DNA of 64,000 bases from Amphritea atlantica (GCA_024397875.1 CP073344.1:3525001-3589000); one strand, 5' to 3'; shown: positions 18,155 through 25,947, counted from the first letter of the stretch. Program-made: numbers and translations. The notes: generated by a model not told the origin, from the sequence alone.

Positions 18155-19033
18155 TTATTTTTTAAAAGAATATGCAGCCATATTACCTTTCATCATTTGT
18201 GGAATTAAGAGTAAATTCTTGCTTCGTATATACAGAATATCTGCACTACCTTGGCCAAGTTCCAATAAAGTTTTGACAGTTCCATCAGCTTTTACTAGCA
18301 GCAATTTCCCTATCATCCAATCAGTAACAAGAAAGCTTGTGTCATCAATTTTAGCAAGTCCATCCAGGTTACCTATGGGTACTCCATCAGCAAAGTCAGT
18401 TATGCTCATGTTCTCGAATGAAACTTGTAAAATATGCCCTGGTATATCAGTTTTCCAACCATCAACAGGTTTTCCCCAACTCGCTACTACAATAGAACTA
18501 TTATCAATATATAGCCCATTCGGATTGTCTAACCGACTATCCTCTAACCAAATTTCAAGATGACCTTTATAGAGTCTATAGATACGATTGTTTGCAGTGT
18601 CGGTAACATATATAACGCCACTGCTAGCAACAGCTACGTCATTAAGAAAACTAGTATCGTCCGCTTTAAAACGTTTAGTTACTTCAGCTTTCTCAATATC
18701 AATAATCAGTAACTCATTGATATCTGATACAAATAGGTTTTTACCAAATATTGCCATTCCTTTGGGCGCATTCAGACCATCAACCCATTTTAGCTTTTCA
18801 ATTTTCCCATCGTTTGCTATGAGGGAAATGAAACCATTTCCATCAGGTTCTGATGATTCACCATTGATGTTAGATACATATATAGAACGACGTGAAATAT
18901 CATAGATAACTGACTCAGGCTGTTTCAATTCAGAATTAGTTTGCCATTTTTTTTCCAAAGATAATGTTTCAGATAATGCATTATCACTCAATGGAAGGAT
19001 AAGAATAAGACATAGTGTTATTTTTTTTATCAT
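18155..19033 (-). CDS. SMP-30/gluconolactonase-like periplasmic beta-propeller protein
   Basis: A 292-residue exported propeller. The signal peptide (MIKKITLCLILILPLSDNAL) precedes repeats such as SIYVSNINGESSEPDG, LFVSDINELLIIDI, GVIYVTDTANNRIYRL and LDNPNGLYIDNSSIVVASWG. The family includes lactonases and strictosidine-synthase-like proteins; metal-binding residues cannot be assigned confidently. It may act on a product of alcohol oxidation or serve as a structural partner. It lies about 40 bases before the NosR-like gene, in the same operon. Confidence 0.78.
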   Translation of the reverse strand: MIKKITLCLILILPLSDNALSETLSLEKKWQTNSELKQPESVIYDISRRSIYVSNINGESSEPDGNGFISLIANDGKIEKLKWVDGLNAPKGMAIFGKNLFVSDINELLIIDIEKAEVTKRFKADDTSFLNDVAVASSGVIYVTDTANNRIYRLYKGHLEIWLEDSRLDNPNGLYIDNSSIVVASWGKPVDGWKTDIPGHILQVSFENMSITDFADGVPIGNLDGLAKIDDTSFLVTDWMIGKLLLVKADGTVKTLLELGQGSADILYIRSKNLLLIPQMMKGNMAAYSFKK

Positions 19034-19060
19034 TTGTTACACCTACAATTTTCAACAATT

Positions 19061-19528
19061 TTAGTTAGGGATTATCCGCATTTCTTCAAGCGTCTCATCC
19101 TCAACTTTATGACAGAAATTTTTATACATGTCTGGTTCTGAATATGAAATATCCAACCCTTTTTTAAGTCCTTCTCTGTAGCTAGAAAGATCACTAAATA
19201 AAGAAAAATTATATAGATCCCATGATTCATCAGCCATCTTTCTAGCTATTTCTGTGGCTTTAACATTATCCGTTCCAGCCACAACAAAAGAGTCATATAC
19301 AACACGTTTAAGTGCGTTCTCAGTTAAACCAATTTCGTTTGCAAGATCGTCAAATTGACACCACCGAAGTAATACTTCTGTTTCAATTTGCTTTCCATGA
19401 CTTCGAATTATCTCAGCAAATATGTCTTTCTTAAAATCTATCAAAAGATCTTTTTTTTCTGATGCCATAGCAGCAGCCGAAGAAACCATGGAAAAAATTA
19501 GGAGTGATATATACATAAATTTATTCAT
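19061..19528 (-). CDS. Exported protein of unknown function
   Basis: A 155-residue product with signal peptide MNKFMYISLLIFSMVSSAAA and an acidic, mostly helical mature part with two cysteines (LLRWCQFDD and KNFCHKV) that could form a disulfide. No family recognised. It lies between the SMP-30-like gene (27-base gap) and the 302-residue gene (53-base gap) in a divergent sigma-54-type operon. Confidence 0.75.
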   Translation of the reverse strand: MNKFMYISLLIFSMVSSAAAMASEKKDLLIDFKKDIFAEIIRSHGKQIETEVLLRWCQFDDLANEIGLTENALKRVVYDSFVVAGTDNVKATEIARKMADESWDLYNFSLFSDLSSYREGLKKGLDISYSEPDMYKNFCHKVEDETLEEMRIIPN

Positions 19529-19581
19529 AAAAAACCTATAGCCTGACTCATATAAATATTAGATAATCACAGTTTCAACCC

Positions 19582-20490
19582 TTAAAGATCATTCACAATT
19601 TCTCTTAATTTTTCAAGATAGATTTCTTCTGGGATATCACCTTGTAAATAGAGGACCTTAATTTTTTTTAAACGTAGTTCAACTGAACTTTCTATCCTTG
19701 ATACAGATAATGTTGGTGCAGAGACTGCTTCAAGCTTTTTTATTCGCTCTTCCAGTAAATAATTATCGGCCTGTTGTTGCGCTTTCTGTGCTTCTGATAA
19801 GTACGTCTGAGAATTACTTATCTGCTGAAAGTAGTCATATTCCTTGTTTAGATCAATGCTGAGCCAATCATAACGCTCGTCAACTCGGGCAGCACCGACG
19901 AAATTCTGTAGTTGCCAGTCGTGTTCACCTGGCACTAAAAAATCTCCTGTATTTAGTTTAAAGTTTGATAGCTCAACATTGGAGGCGAACCTACTATTGC
20001 TTACTCCTTTGCCATCACGGACATATTTTCTCTGTAGATCGACATGAACTTCACCAAAAATAATATTCAGTTTATGGTCGTGCACAAATACCGTACCACT
20101 GACGGAAAGGCGCTTACTTCCCAAGTAAACATTGCGAAAATCTGAAACCGAAAATTTTACTACCTCTCCGTTAGTAGTTTGGTTCAGCGCTTTGCTTATA
20201 CCTTGAGCAAGAATACTAATTTCTTTATCTGTAAATACTAATGTCTCATTCTTTTGGTTGATACCGTCGTCAGATGTTTTATCGACTATTTTGAGTTGAC
20301 TCAATATTCTTGCAAGCTTCTTAGTTTCAAGCTGATAGGAATGATTGGTAACAGGTAAAGATTCTTTGCCTGATACTTCTATGTAATCTATTCCGTCTTT
20401 CCAGATCTGTTTCGGTGAGGCTTCAAGTACCACAAGTGGAAAGAGGCAGGTGATCGTTAATAATGATTTTAAGAGTGTTAAATAGTTCAC
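19582..20490 (-). CDS. Exported protein with SHOCT-like C-terminus, unknown function
   Basis: A 302-residue protein starting at GTG (20490), with signal peptide ending near VVLEASPK. The middle contains beta-rich stretches (RLSVSGTVFVHDHKLNIIFG) resembling surface lipoprotein domains, though no lipobox is seen. Residues about 230-265 form a coiled coil (AQKAQQQADNYLLEERIKKL). The last 30 residues (LKKIKVLYLQGDIPEEIYLE) fit the short C-terminal oligomerisation (SHOCT) pattern. It is first in the operon leading to the NosR-like gene, with a predicted sigma-54 promoter 37 to 53 bases upstream. Confidence 0.75.
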   Translation of the reverse strand: MNYLTLLKSLLTITCLFPLVVLEASPKQIWKDGIDYIEVSGKESLPVTNHSYQLETKKLARILSQLKIVDKTSDDGINQKNETLVFTDKEISILAQGISKALNQTTNGEVVKFSVSDFRNVYLGSKRLSVSGTVFVHDHKLNIIFGEVHVDLQRKYVRDGKGVSNSRFASNVELSNFKLNTGDFLVPGEHDWQLQNFVGAARVDERYDWLSIDLNKEYDYFQQISNSQTYLSEAQKAQQQADNYLLEERIKKLEAVSAPTLSVSRIESSVELRLKKIKVLYLQGDIPEEIYLEKLREIVNDL

Positions 20491-20526
20491 GGATGACGTC
20501 TCATTTTTATCGTTTATGAAACTTAC

Positions 20527-20543
20527 AGCAAGATATATGCCGC
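20527..20543 (-). promoter_or_regulatory. Predicted sigma-54 promoter (P5) for the NosR-like operon
   Basis: The minus strand reads CGGCATATATCTTGCT with exact GG-N10-GC spacing. Predicted start near 20516, 26 bases before the GTG at 20490. The first position deviates from consensus (C for T). Confidence 0.55.
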
Positions 20544-20902
20544 ATGCATTTTTCGAATTAAATATCCTGAGACGTTCGATGTTAAGCTGATTTATTTTAC
20601 CTTATTAAGATCACTAAATTCAGCTTGAAACCACTAATCTAAAGCTTTCTCAGCGCCCTATACCATCCGAAAATTAAGTTGTTAGATGCCCAATAACGCA
20701 CTCTTCCACAAGTGTTTTGAATCAGATCATCTCCGCATAAACCGAGAGTCTATTGTCGCTTCGCTGCACCACCTGTAGCAAACAACTGTCTTTTAATCAT
20801 GCTAATTGATTCAGTAAAGAACTGAAGCGCGATAGGCTTACCAAAAAAATTAGTCTTTATTTATCAAACACTTAATTTGTTATTTTGCAAATTTTTACAG
20901 AT
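20544..20902. other. Divergent regulatory region between the NosR-like and alcohol dehydrogenase operons
   Basis: About 360 bases between two oppositely oriented sigma-54 type promoters. Apart from the candidate activator sites at 20770-20789, no gene or other motif was recognised. Confidence 0.6.
20770..20789. promoter_or_regulatory. Candidate activator-binding sites shared by P5 and P6
   Basis: ACCTGTAGC (20771-20779) and ACAACTGT (20782-20789) lie 13 bases apart in direct repeat. They are about 120 bp from P6 and about 240 bp from P5. Confidence 0.45.
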
Positions 20903-20918
20903 TGGCACATAGCTTGCG
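20903..20918 (+). promoter_or_regulatory. Predicted sigma-54 promoter (P6) for the alcohol dehydrogenase operon
   Basis: TGGCACATAGCTTGCG matches the -24 element fully and the -12 element well, with GG-N10-GC spacing. Predicted start near 20929, about 75 bases before the Rieske gene. Confidence 0.75.
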
Positions 20919-21004
20919 ATCTCAAGAGTATTGAAGTCTCGCATTTTTGAATCTCTAGCGATGACTGACAAGTAAATAACGATAACAAAATAGCGAGAAA
21001 GATT

Positions 21005-21568
21005 GTGGAACGTAGATCATTTTTGAAGTCGTGTGCCTGTGTTGCAGCTGTTGGTGCAACAGAAGGCTTATCAAGTCGTGCAGAAGCTGCAACAAAGAAA
21101 GTTGAAATCATGCGCCCTCAACCAGGTGACCGCCTGGTAATTGAGGATGGTCATGGAAATGCACGCGCAATTTCAGCATCAGAACTGGTGCTAGAAGCTC
21201 AGCAGGTGTTGGCTTTTCCACAAGACCCCACGACTGGAGTGATAAGAAGTGGCTCTCGGTTTAACAAGGTTATGGTGATGCGTCTTGATCCGGCTCTAAT
21301 GGATGAAGAAACCAAAACGCATTCTGCCGATGGTGTTGTTGCTTATTCTGCAATATGTACTCACCAAGGATGTGACGTTAATTCATTTGTTGCCGAGAAA
21401 AAAGAGTTTTTCTGTTTTTGCCACTACTCAAGATTCAACCCATACGCAGCCGGCAAAGTTACCAATGGGCCTGCGACCAGGAAGCTAGCAATGCTACCCA
21501 TTGAAATCAAAGATGACTTGCTAGTGGTGAAAGATTCATTCACGCGAAAACCTGGTTACAAGCAATAA
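21005..21568 (+). CDS. Tat-exported Rieske [2Fe-2S] protein
   Basis: A 187-residue electron-transfer protein. The GTG start (21005) gives an immediate twin-arginine signal, ERRSFLKSCACVAAVGA, which suits export of a folded iron-sulfur protein. The Rieske motifs are complete and of the high-potential type: CTHQGC (C118, H120, C123) and CFCHYS (C137, C139, H140). It is the first gene of the operon with the PQQ dehydrogenase 67 bases downstream. Since no cytochrome c is encoded nearby, it is a plausible electron acceptor for the dehydrogenase or a link to the NosR-like protein; this is inference. Confidence 0.9.
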   Translation: MERRSFLKSCACVAAVGATEGLSSRAEAATKKVEIMRPQPGDRLVIEDGHGNARAISASELVLEAQQVLAFPQDPTTGVIRSGSRFNKVMVMRLDPALMDEETKTHSADGVVAYSAICTHQGCDVNSFVAEKKEFFCFCHYSRFNPYAAGKVTNGPATRKLAMLPIEIKDDLLVVKDSFTRKPGYKQ

Positions 21569-21635
21569 CATTTAAAAAGAGTCTCTATTCCCCATGTGGG
21601 GTCCTCAGAAGACAAAATAAAAAAAGGAGTGAGCT

Positions 21636-23426
21636 ATGTCATTAGCTAAACGATTTGGAGTTCTGGCCGTTGCACTGGCTGTGGCACCTTCTGCTTTCGC
21701 AGTAGGAGAAGCAACAGGTGCTAAGTCAAACCCATTGACGAATTACAATCCGGTTACTGAAGACCGATTACAAAATCCAGAAGCAGAGAACTGGCTTCAA
21801 TGGCGAGGTAACTATGAGGGTTGGACATATAGTTCGTTAGATCAGATCAACGCTGACAATATTGATGATTTGGTACCTGTGTGGTCATACTCTACTGGAG
21901 AATTAGAAGGTCATCAGGCACCTCCTATTGTAAATGATGGTGTGATGTTTATTTCAACGCCAAACAATCAGGTTATTGCGTTGAACGCAGAAACTGGAGA
22001 GGAACTGTGGCGTTATAAAAAAGAGATTCCAGAAGAGTTATTCCAGCTGCACCCGACTAACCGAGGCGTTGGCCTCTATGGAGACAAGGTTTATCTGGCC
22101 GCAACTGATGCATGCCTTGTAGCACTAGATGCTAAAACTGGAGCAGAGTCCTGGGTGACTTGTGTTGCAGACTGGCAGGATGGTTATTACATGACTCTGT
22201 CACCGCTGATTGCTAAAGGCAAAGTTATGGTTGGTGTATCGGGTGGGGAATATGGCATTCGAGGCCACATCACAGCTGTTGATGCCGAGACAGGTAAAAT
22301 CGAATGGAAAACTCATACGATACCTGCACCTGGCGAGCCTGGAAGTGATACATGGAAGGGAGATGCCTGGAAGACTGGTGGCGCATCTGTTTGGATTGCA
22401 GGGACCTACGATTCTGATCTTGGGGTAGCTTTCTATGGAACGGGCAATGGTGGCCCATGGATGCCAGATACTCGTCCAGGTGACAACCTTTATGCCAACT
22501 CAGTAGTTGCTTTGGATGTTGAAACAGGTGATCTGAAAGGTTATCACCAGTATCACCACAATGACGCCTGGGACTGGGATGAAGTATCCCCTCCCGTCAT
22601 TATTGATTATGAGCACAAAGGCAAGAAAATTAAAGGACTAGTACATGCTGGTCGTAATGGCGTTCTGTGGACTCTGGAACGCAATAAAGATGGTTCAATC
22701 GATTTTGTCGATGCCGAAAAATACGTAAAGCAGAATGTATTCAAAAGCATTGATCCTAAAACAGGTCGTCCAACTTATGACCCTGCGCATGTTCCAGGCA
22801 CAGGTAAGACTGTAACTTTCTGTCCTTCTTTATGGGGTGGTAAAGACTGGCCGCCAGAAGCATACAATCCTAAAACAGGACTGTTTTACATCCCTGCACA
22901 TGAGAACCTATGTTCTGAAATGGGTGGTGTAAAGCTAGAGCCACGCAAATCTGGAGAGTTGTATATCGGTGTACCTATTGCAGACATCCTGACCAATATT
23001 CGCCTAGCTGACGGTGCTGAAGATCACATAGGTGAGATTCAGGCCTGGGATCTGAAGAAAGGTGAAAAAGTATGGCAGTTTAACTTGAAAGAGATGAACT
23101 GGGGACCAATCCTGACCACCGGCGGAAACTTGGTGTTCTCTGGCGGTTCAAACGATCGTATGTTCCGTGCTTTAGACGCCAGAACCGGAGAAAAACTGTG
23201 GCAATACCGGGCTAACTCGGGAATAACAGCTGTACCTTCTAGCTGGATGGTAAACGGTACACAGTTCATCGGTGTACAGGCTGGCTGGGGTGTTGATGCA
23301 CAGCGCATGCAGGGTGCATTCGATGCTGTTATGGATCATACCACTTCAGTTCCGCAAGGCGGCGTACTTCATGTGTTTGCTTTGAAGAAAAACGCTAAAA
23401 AACTGATGGATGCTGCTGCTCGTTAA
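21636..23426 (+). CDS. PQQ-dependent alcohol dehydrogenase, predicted lanthanide type
   Basis: Periplasmic quinoprotein of 596 residues (signal peptide to SAFA-VGE) that oxidises an alcohol to an aldehyde. The eight-bladed propeller shows tryptophan-docking repeats (ALNAETGEELWRYKK, ALDARTGEKLWQYRA). Metal ligands E205 (VSGGE) and N271 (GTGN) are present. The catalytic Asp is D313 in AWDWDEV; D315, two residues later, is the extra metal ligand typical of lanthanide enzymes, where calcium enzymes have Ala or Ser. The adjacent cysteine pair usual in this family is missing: the expected site near residues 137-138 reads LFQLHPTNRG. There is no fused cytochrome domain. GGAG precedes the ATG. The substrate is unknown; the downstream AldA-like gene suggests diols or short alcohols. 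Confidence 0.93.
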   Translation: MSLAKRFGVLAVALAVAPSAFAVGEATGAKSNPLTNYNPVTEDRLQNPEAENWLQWRGNYEGWTYSSLDQINADNIDDLVPVWSYSTGELEGHQAPPIVNDGVMFISTPNNQVIALNAETGEELWRYKKEIPEELFQLHPTNRGVGLYGDKVYLAATDACLVALDAKTGAESWVTCVADWQDGYYMTLSPLIAKGKVMVGVSGGEYGIRGHITAVDAETGKIEWKTHTIPAPGEPGSDTWKGDAWKTGGASVWIAGTYDSDLGVAFYGTGNGGPWMPDTRPGDNLYANSVVALDVETGDLKGYHQYHHNDAWDWDEVSPPVIIDYEHKGKKIKGLVHAGRNGVLWTLERNKDGSIDFVDAEKYVKQNVFKSIDPKTGRPTYDPAHVPGTGKTVTFCPSLWGGKDWPPEAYNPKTGLFYIPAHENLCSEMGGVKLEPRKSGELYIGVPIADILTNIRLADGAEDHIGEIQAWDLKKGEKVWQFNLKEMNWGPILTTGGNLVFSGGSNDRMFRALDARTGEKLWQYRANSGITAVPSSWMVNGTQFIGVQAGWGVDAQRMQGAFDAVMDHTTSVPQGGVLHVFALKKNAKKLMDAAAR

Positions 23427-23511
23427 AAGTAGCCCACTATTGAGTCAGGTTAGTACACCCCTTCGTACTCTCCTGACTCAACTTTCCAATAAGAAAAAAG
23501 AGAATAATGTC

Positions 23512-24951
23512 ATGTCTGAAGTCCCAGTATATAGTAACTATATTAATGGCGAATTTATGGCTGAACCTGCCAATACCATTGATGTATTTAATCCAGCAAA
23601 CGGCCAATTACTCTCACGTGTCCCGGATGCGAGTGAAAGTGAAATAGTACAGGCAATCGCGGCAGCAAAAACAGCGCAAAAAAAATGGTCTCAAACAACG
23701 GCTAATGAACGTGCAGGGTATTTGCGTAAAATTGCAAATAAAATTCGTGAAAACGCTGATAGGCTTGCACGAATAATTACTGAAGAACAAGGCAAAGTAC
23801 TAGGGTTAGCTCGTGTTGAAGTCGACTTCACTGCAGACTATATTGATTATATGGCCGAATGGGCTCGTCGAATAGAGGGAGAAGTGATTACGAGTGATCG
23901 TCCTGGTGAAAATATATTCTTGTTTCGCAAACCGGTCGGCGTTGTTGCCGGGATCTTGCCTTGGAACTTTCCGTTCTTTCTGATAGCACGCAAAATGGCC
24001 CCTGCTTTGGTAACCGGTAACACTATCATTATCAAACCTAGCGAAGAAACTCCTAACAATTGCTTCGAATTTGCAAAACTTGTTGCAGAAACAGACATTC
24101 CTCCCGGCGTATTCAACGTTGTTTGTGGCTCCGGAGCCAATGTAGGGAACGCACTAACAACAAATCCTGATATTGACATGATCAGCTTCACCGGTAGTGT
24201 TGATACCGGCGCTCGCATCATGGCAGCCGCAGCGCCGAATATCACAAAATTAAATTTGGAGCTGGGCGGTAAAGCACCAGCTATTGTTTTAGCTGATGCA
24301 GATATTGATCTGGCTGTGAAGGCAATCACTAGTTCGCGAGTTATTAATTCAGGTCAGGTTTGTAACTGTGCTGAACGAGTTTATGTCCAGGCTTCAGTCG
24401 CTGATGAGTTTATCAGCAAAATCTCAGCAGCAATGGAATCCATAACTTATGGAGATCCTATTGCTCAGCCCGATGTCGATATGGGCCCACTAGTTAACAA
24501 AGTTGGTCTGGATAAAATTGCTGCAATGGTTGAAACAGCTAAACAGCAAGGAGCAACTGTTGTTACCGGTGGTGCTATCGCCGATCTTGGACAGGGTTTC
24601 TATTATCAACCAACAGTTCTTACCGGCTGTCATGGGGGTATGGAAATCATGAATAAAGAAATTTTTGGTGCAGTATTACCTATTCAGATTGTTAATGACC
24701 TTGATGAAGCGATTGCTTATGCAAATGCATCTGAATATGGACTAACTTCATCTGTCTATACACGTGATTTAAGTCAGGCAATGCGAGCGATTAACGGTCT
24801 CGACTTTGGTGAAACATATGTCAATCGTGAGAATTTCGAAGCAATGCAGGGTTTTCATGCAGGTGTTCGCAAGTCAGGTATAGGTGGTGCTGACGGCAAA
24901 CATGGCTTGTATGAATATATGCACACGCATGTAGCGTATATTCAAAGTTAA
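23512..24951 (+). CDS. aldA: AldA-type aldehyde dehydrogenase (lactaldehyde/glycolaldehyde)
   Basis: NAD-dependent cytosolic enzyme of 479 residues, the same length as E. coli AldA and strongly similar along its length (FTADYIDYMAEWARR, ILPWNFPFFLIARKMAPAL, and FGETYVNRENFEAMQGFHAG near the end). The catalytic Cys lies in NSGQVCNCAERVYV and the general-base Glu in LELGGKAP. The frame is open from 23410, but the ATG at 23512 matches the family start (MSEVPVYSNYINGEF). It follows the PQQ dehydrogenase by 85 bases and should oxidise the aldehyde product. E. coli AldA works on lactaldehyde and glycolaldehyde, which suggests 1,2-propanediol or ethylene glycol as the upstream alcohol. Confidence 0.93.
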   Translation: MSEVPVYSNYINGEFMAEPANTIDVFNPANGQLLSRVPDASESEIVQAIAAAKTAQKKWSQTTANERAGYLRKIANKIRENADRLARIITEEQGKVLGLARVEVDFTADYIDYMAEWARRIEGEVITSDRPGENIFLFRKPVGVVAGILPWNFPFFLIARKMAPALVTGNTIIIKPSEETPNNCFEFAKLVAETDIPPGVFNVVCGSGANVGNALTTNPDIDMISFTGSVDTGARIMAAAAPNITKLNLELGGKAPAIVLADADIDLAVKAITSSRVINSGQVCNCAERVYVQASVADEFISKISAAMESITYGDPIAQPDVDMGPLVNKVGLDKIAAMVETAKQQGATVVTGGAIADLGQGFYYQPTVLTGCHGGMEIMNKEIFGAVLPIQIVNDLDEAIAYANASEYGLTSSVYTRDLSQAMRAINGLDFGETYVNRENFEAMQGFHAGVRKSGIGGADGKHGLYEYMHTHVAYIQS

Positions 24952-24961
24952 GCTGTATTAA

Positions 24962-24997
24962 ATAGAGAGGTGAAGATTACTCACCTCTCTATATTTA
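24962..24997 (+). terminator. Terminator of the Rieske-dehydrogenase-aldA operon
   Basis: ATAGAGAGGTGA and TCACCTCTCTAT flank a seven-base loop, followed by ATTTAAT, 11 bases after the aldA stop. Confidence 0.85.
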
Positions 24998-25122
24998 ATA
25001 TCAAACTGCAGATTTGACACTGGCTTAAATAATTTAGCGGAATAAAAACAACCAACTTCAATTCAAATTCAAAAACCGCAAGTAAAACCCATCAAACCAT
25101 ATTATTAATATCGGCCAACATC

Positions 25123-25593
25123 ATGGACAGAATAAAAAGAAAATTAAAGCTTTTTGATATTAAATATTATGATATAGATAATGATATACACATTATACCC
25201 TCAATAAATCAACATATAAAAAACCAAGAAAAAAAACACCAAAAACAATCCAACCTCCATTTTAATGAATACAACTCACACAAACCAAAAACCGAACCAC
25301 ACAGTAAAGAAAATGATTTTTTTATATATAAAGCTTTGCTAGCCATAGAAGAAACTGCCATATTTATTATTGAAAAAACTCCTTTAGACTACTTTTACGA
25401 AAAGAATGTAGACTTCTATCACGCATTAGTTCTGGACGAAACTAACATTGTAGAAAATATTGAAATCGCTTTATTAAAAATAAAAAACGACTCTACACTA
25501 AAAAACAAATCCATCAAGATAATCCAGCCTATAAAAAACCGTAAAAACATAATCGTATTTTTCAAAAAAAATCAACAAAAACCTCACCAATAA
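25123..25593 (+). CDS. AT-rich open reading frame of unknown function, doubtful
   Basis: A 156-codon frame rich in Lys, Asn and Ile, with no signal peptide and no clear ribosome site before the ATG. The second half (FFIYKALLAIEETAIFIIEK, then YHALVLDETNIVENIEIALLKI) could fold into helices and strands, but no family is recognised. Base composition is far more AT-rich than neighbouring genes, pointing either to recent transfer or to chance openness of AT-rich DNA. Confidence 0.35.
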   Translation: MDRIKRKLKLFDIKYYDIDNDIHIIPSINQHIKNQEKKHQKQSNLHFNEYNSHKPKTEPHSKENDFFIYKALLAIEETAIFIIEKTPLDYFYEKNVDFYHALVLDETNIVENIEIALLKIKNDSTLKNKSIKIIQPIKNRKNIIVFFKKNQQKPHQ

Positions 25594-25863
25594 ATATATA
25601 AAAACAATTCAATCATTATTGGTTAAATTAGCCTTAATTAAAAATCAAATATATAGTTTTAATATACACACAAACCCCATAAATATTTTCTTGGAATTGC
25701 AACAACTGTAGCATCAACTGTACCTAATCTGATAATAAATGGCACACAACAAAATAATAAGCATCATGAACAATCAATCAATTAAAAAAATAATTATTAT
25801 TTTTCAATAACTTAGATGTGATGCATATCAAAAAAACGCCCGCCTAATTCAATACTCAAACAT
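25594..25863. other. AT-rich upstream region of the DUF1097 gene
   Basis: About 270 bases with no gene. It contains the candidate activator elements at 25702-25721 and leads into the predicted sigma-54 promoter at 25864. Confidence 0.6.
25702..25721. promoter_or_regulatory. Candidate activator-binding sites upstream of P7
   Basis: ACAACTGT (25702-25709) and TCAACTGT (25714-25721) are repeated directly 12 bases apart, about 145 to 160 bp before P7. The first is part of GCAACAACTGTAGC, a longer imperfect palindrome. Confidence 0.45.
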
Positions 25864-25879
25864 TGGCACACTACCTGCA
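25864..25879 (+). promoter_or_regulatory. Predicted sigma-54 promoter (P7) for the DUF1097 gene
   Basis: TGGCACACTACCTGCA has a perfect -24 element and a TGCA -12 element with GG-N10-GC spacing. Predicted start near 25890. Confidence 0.7.
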
Positions 25880-25947
25880 TTGTTATAATAGTAAATTGGC
25901 AAAATGCCAAATGACTAACTCAAAAAATAATTAAGGAAATGTCATTT

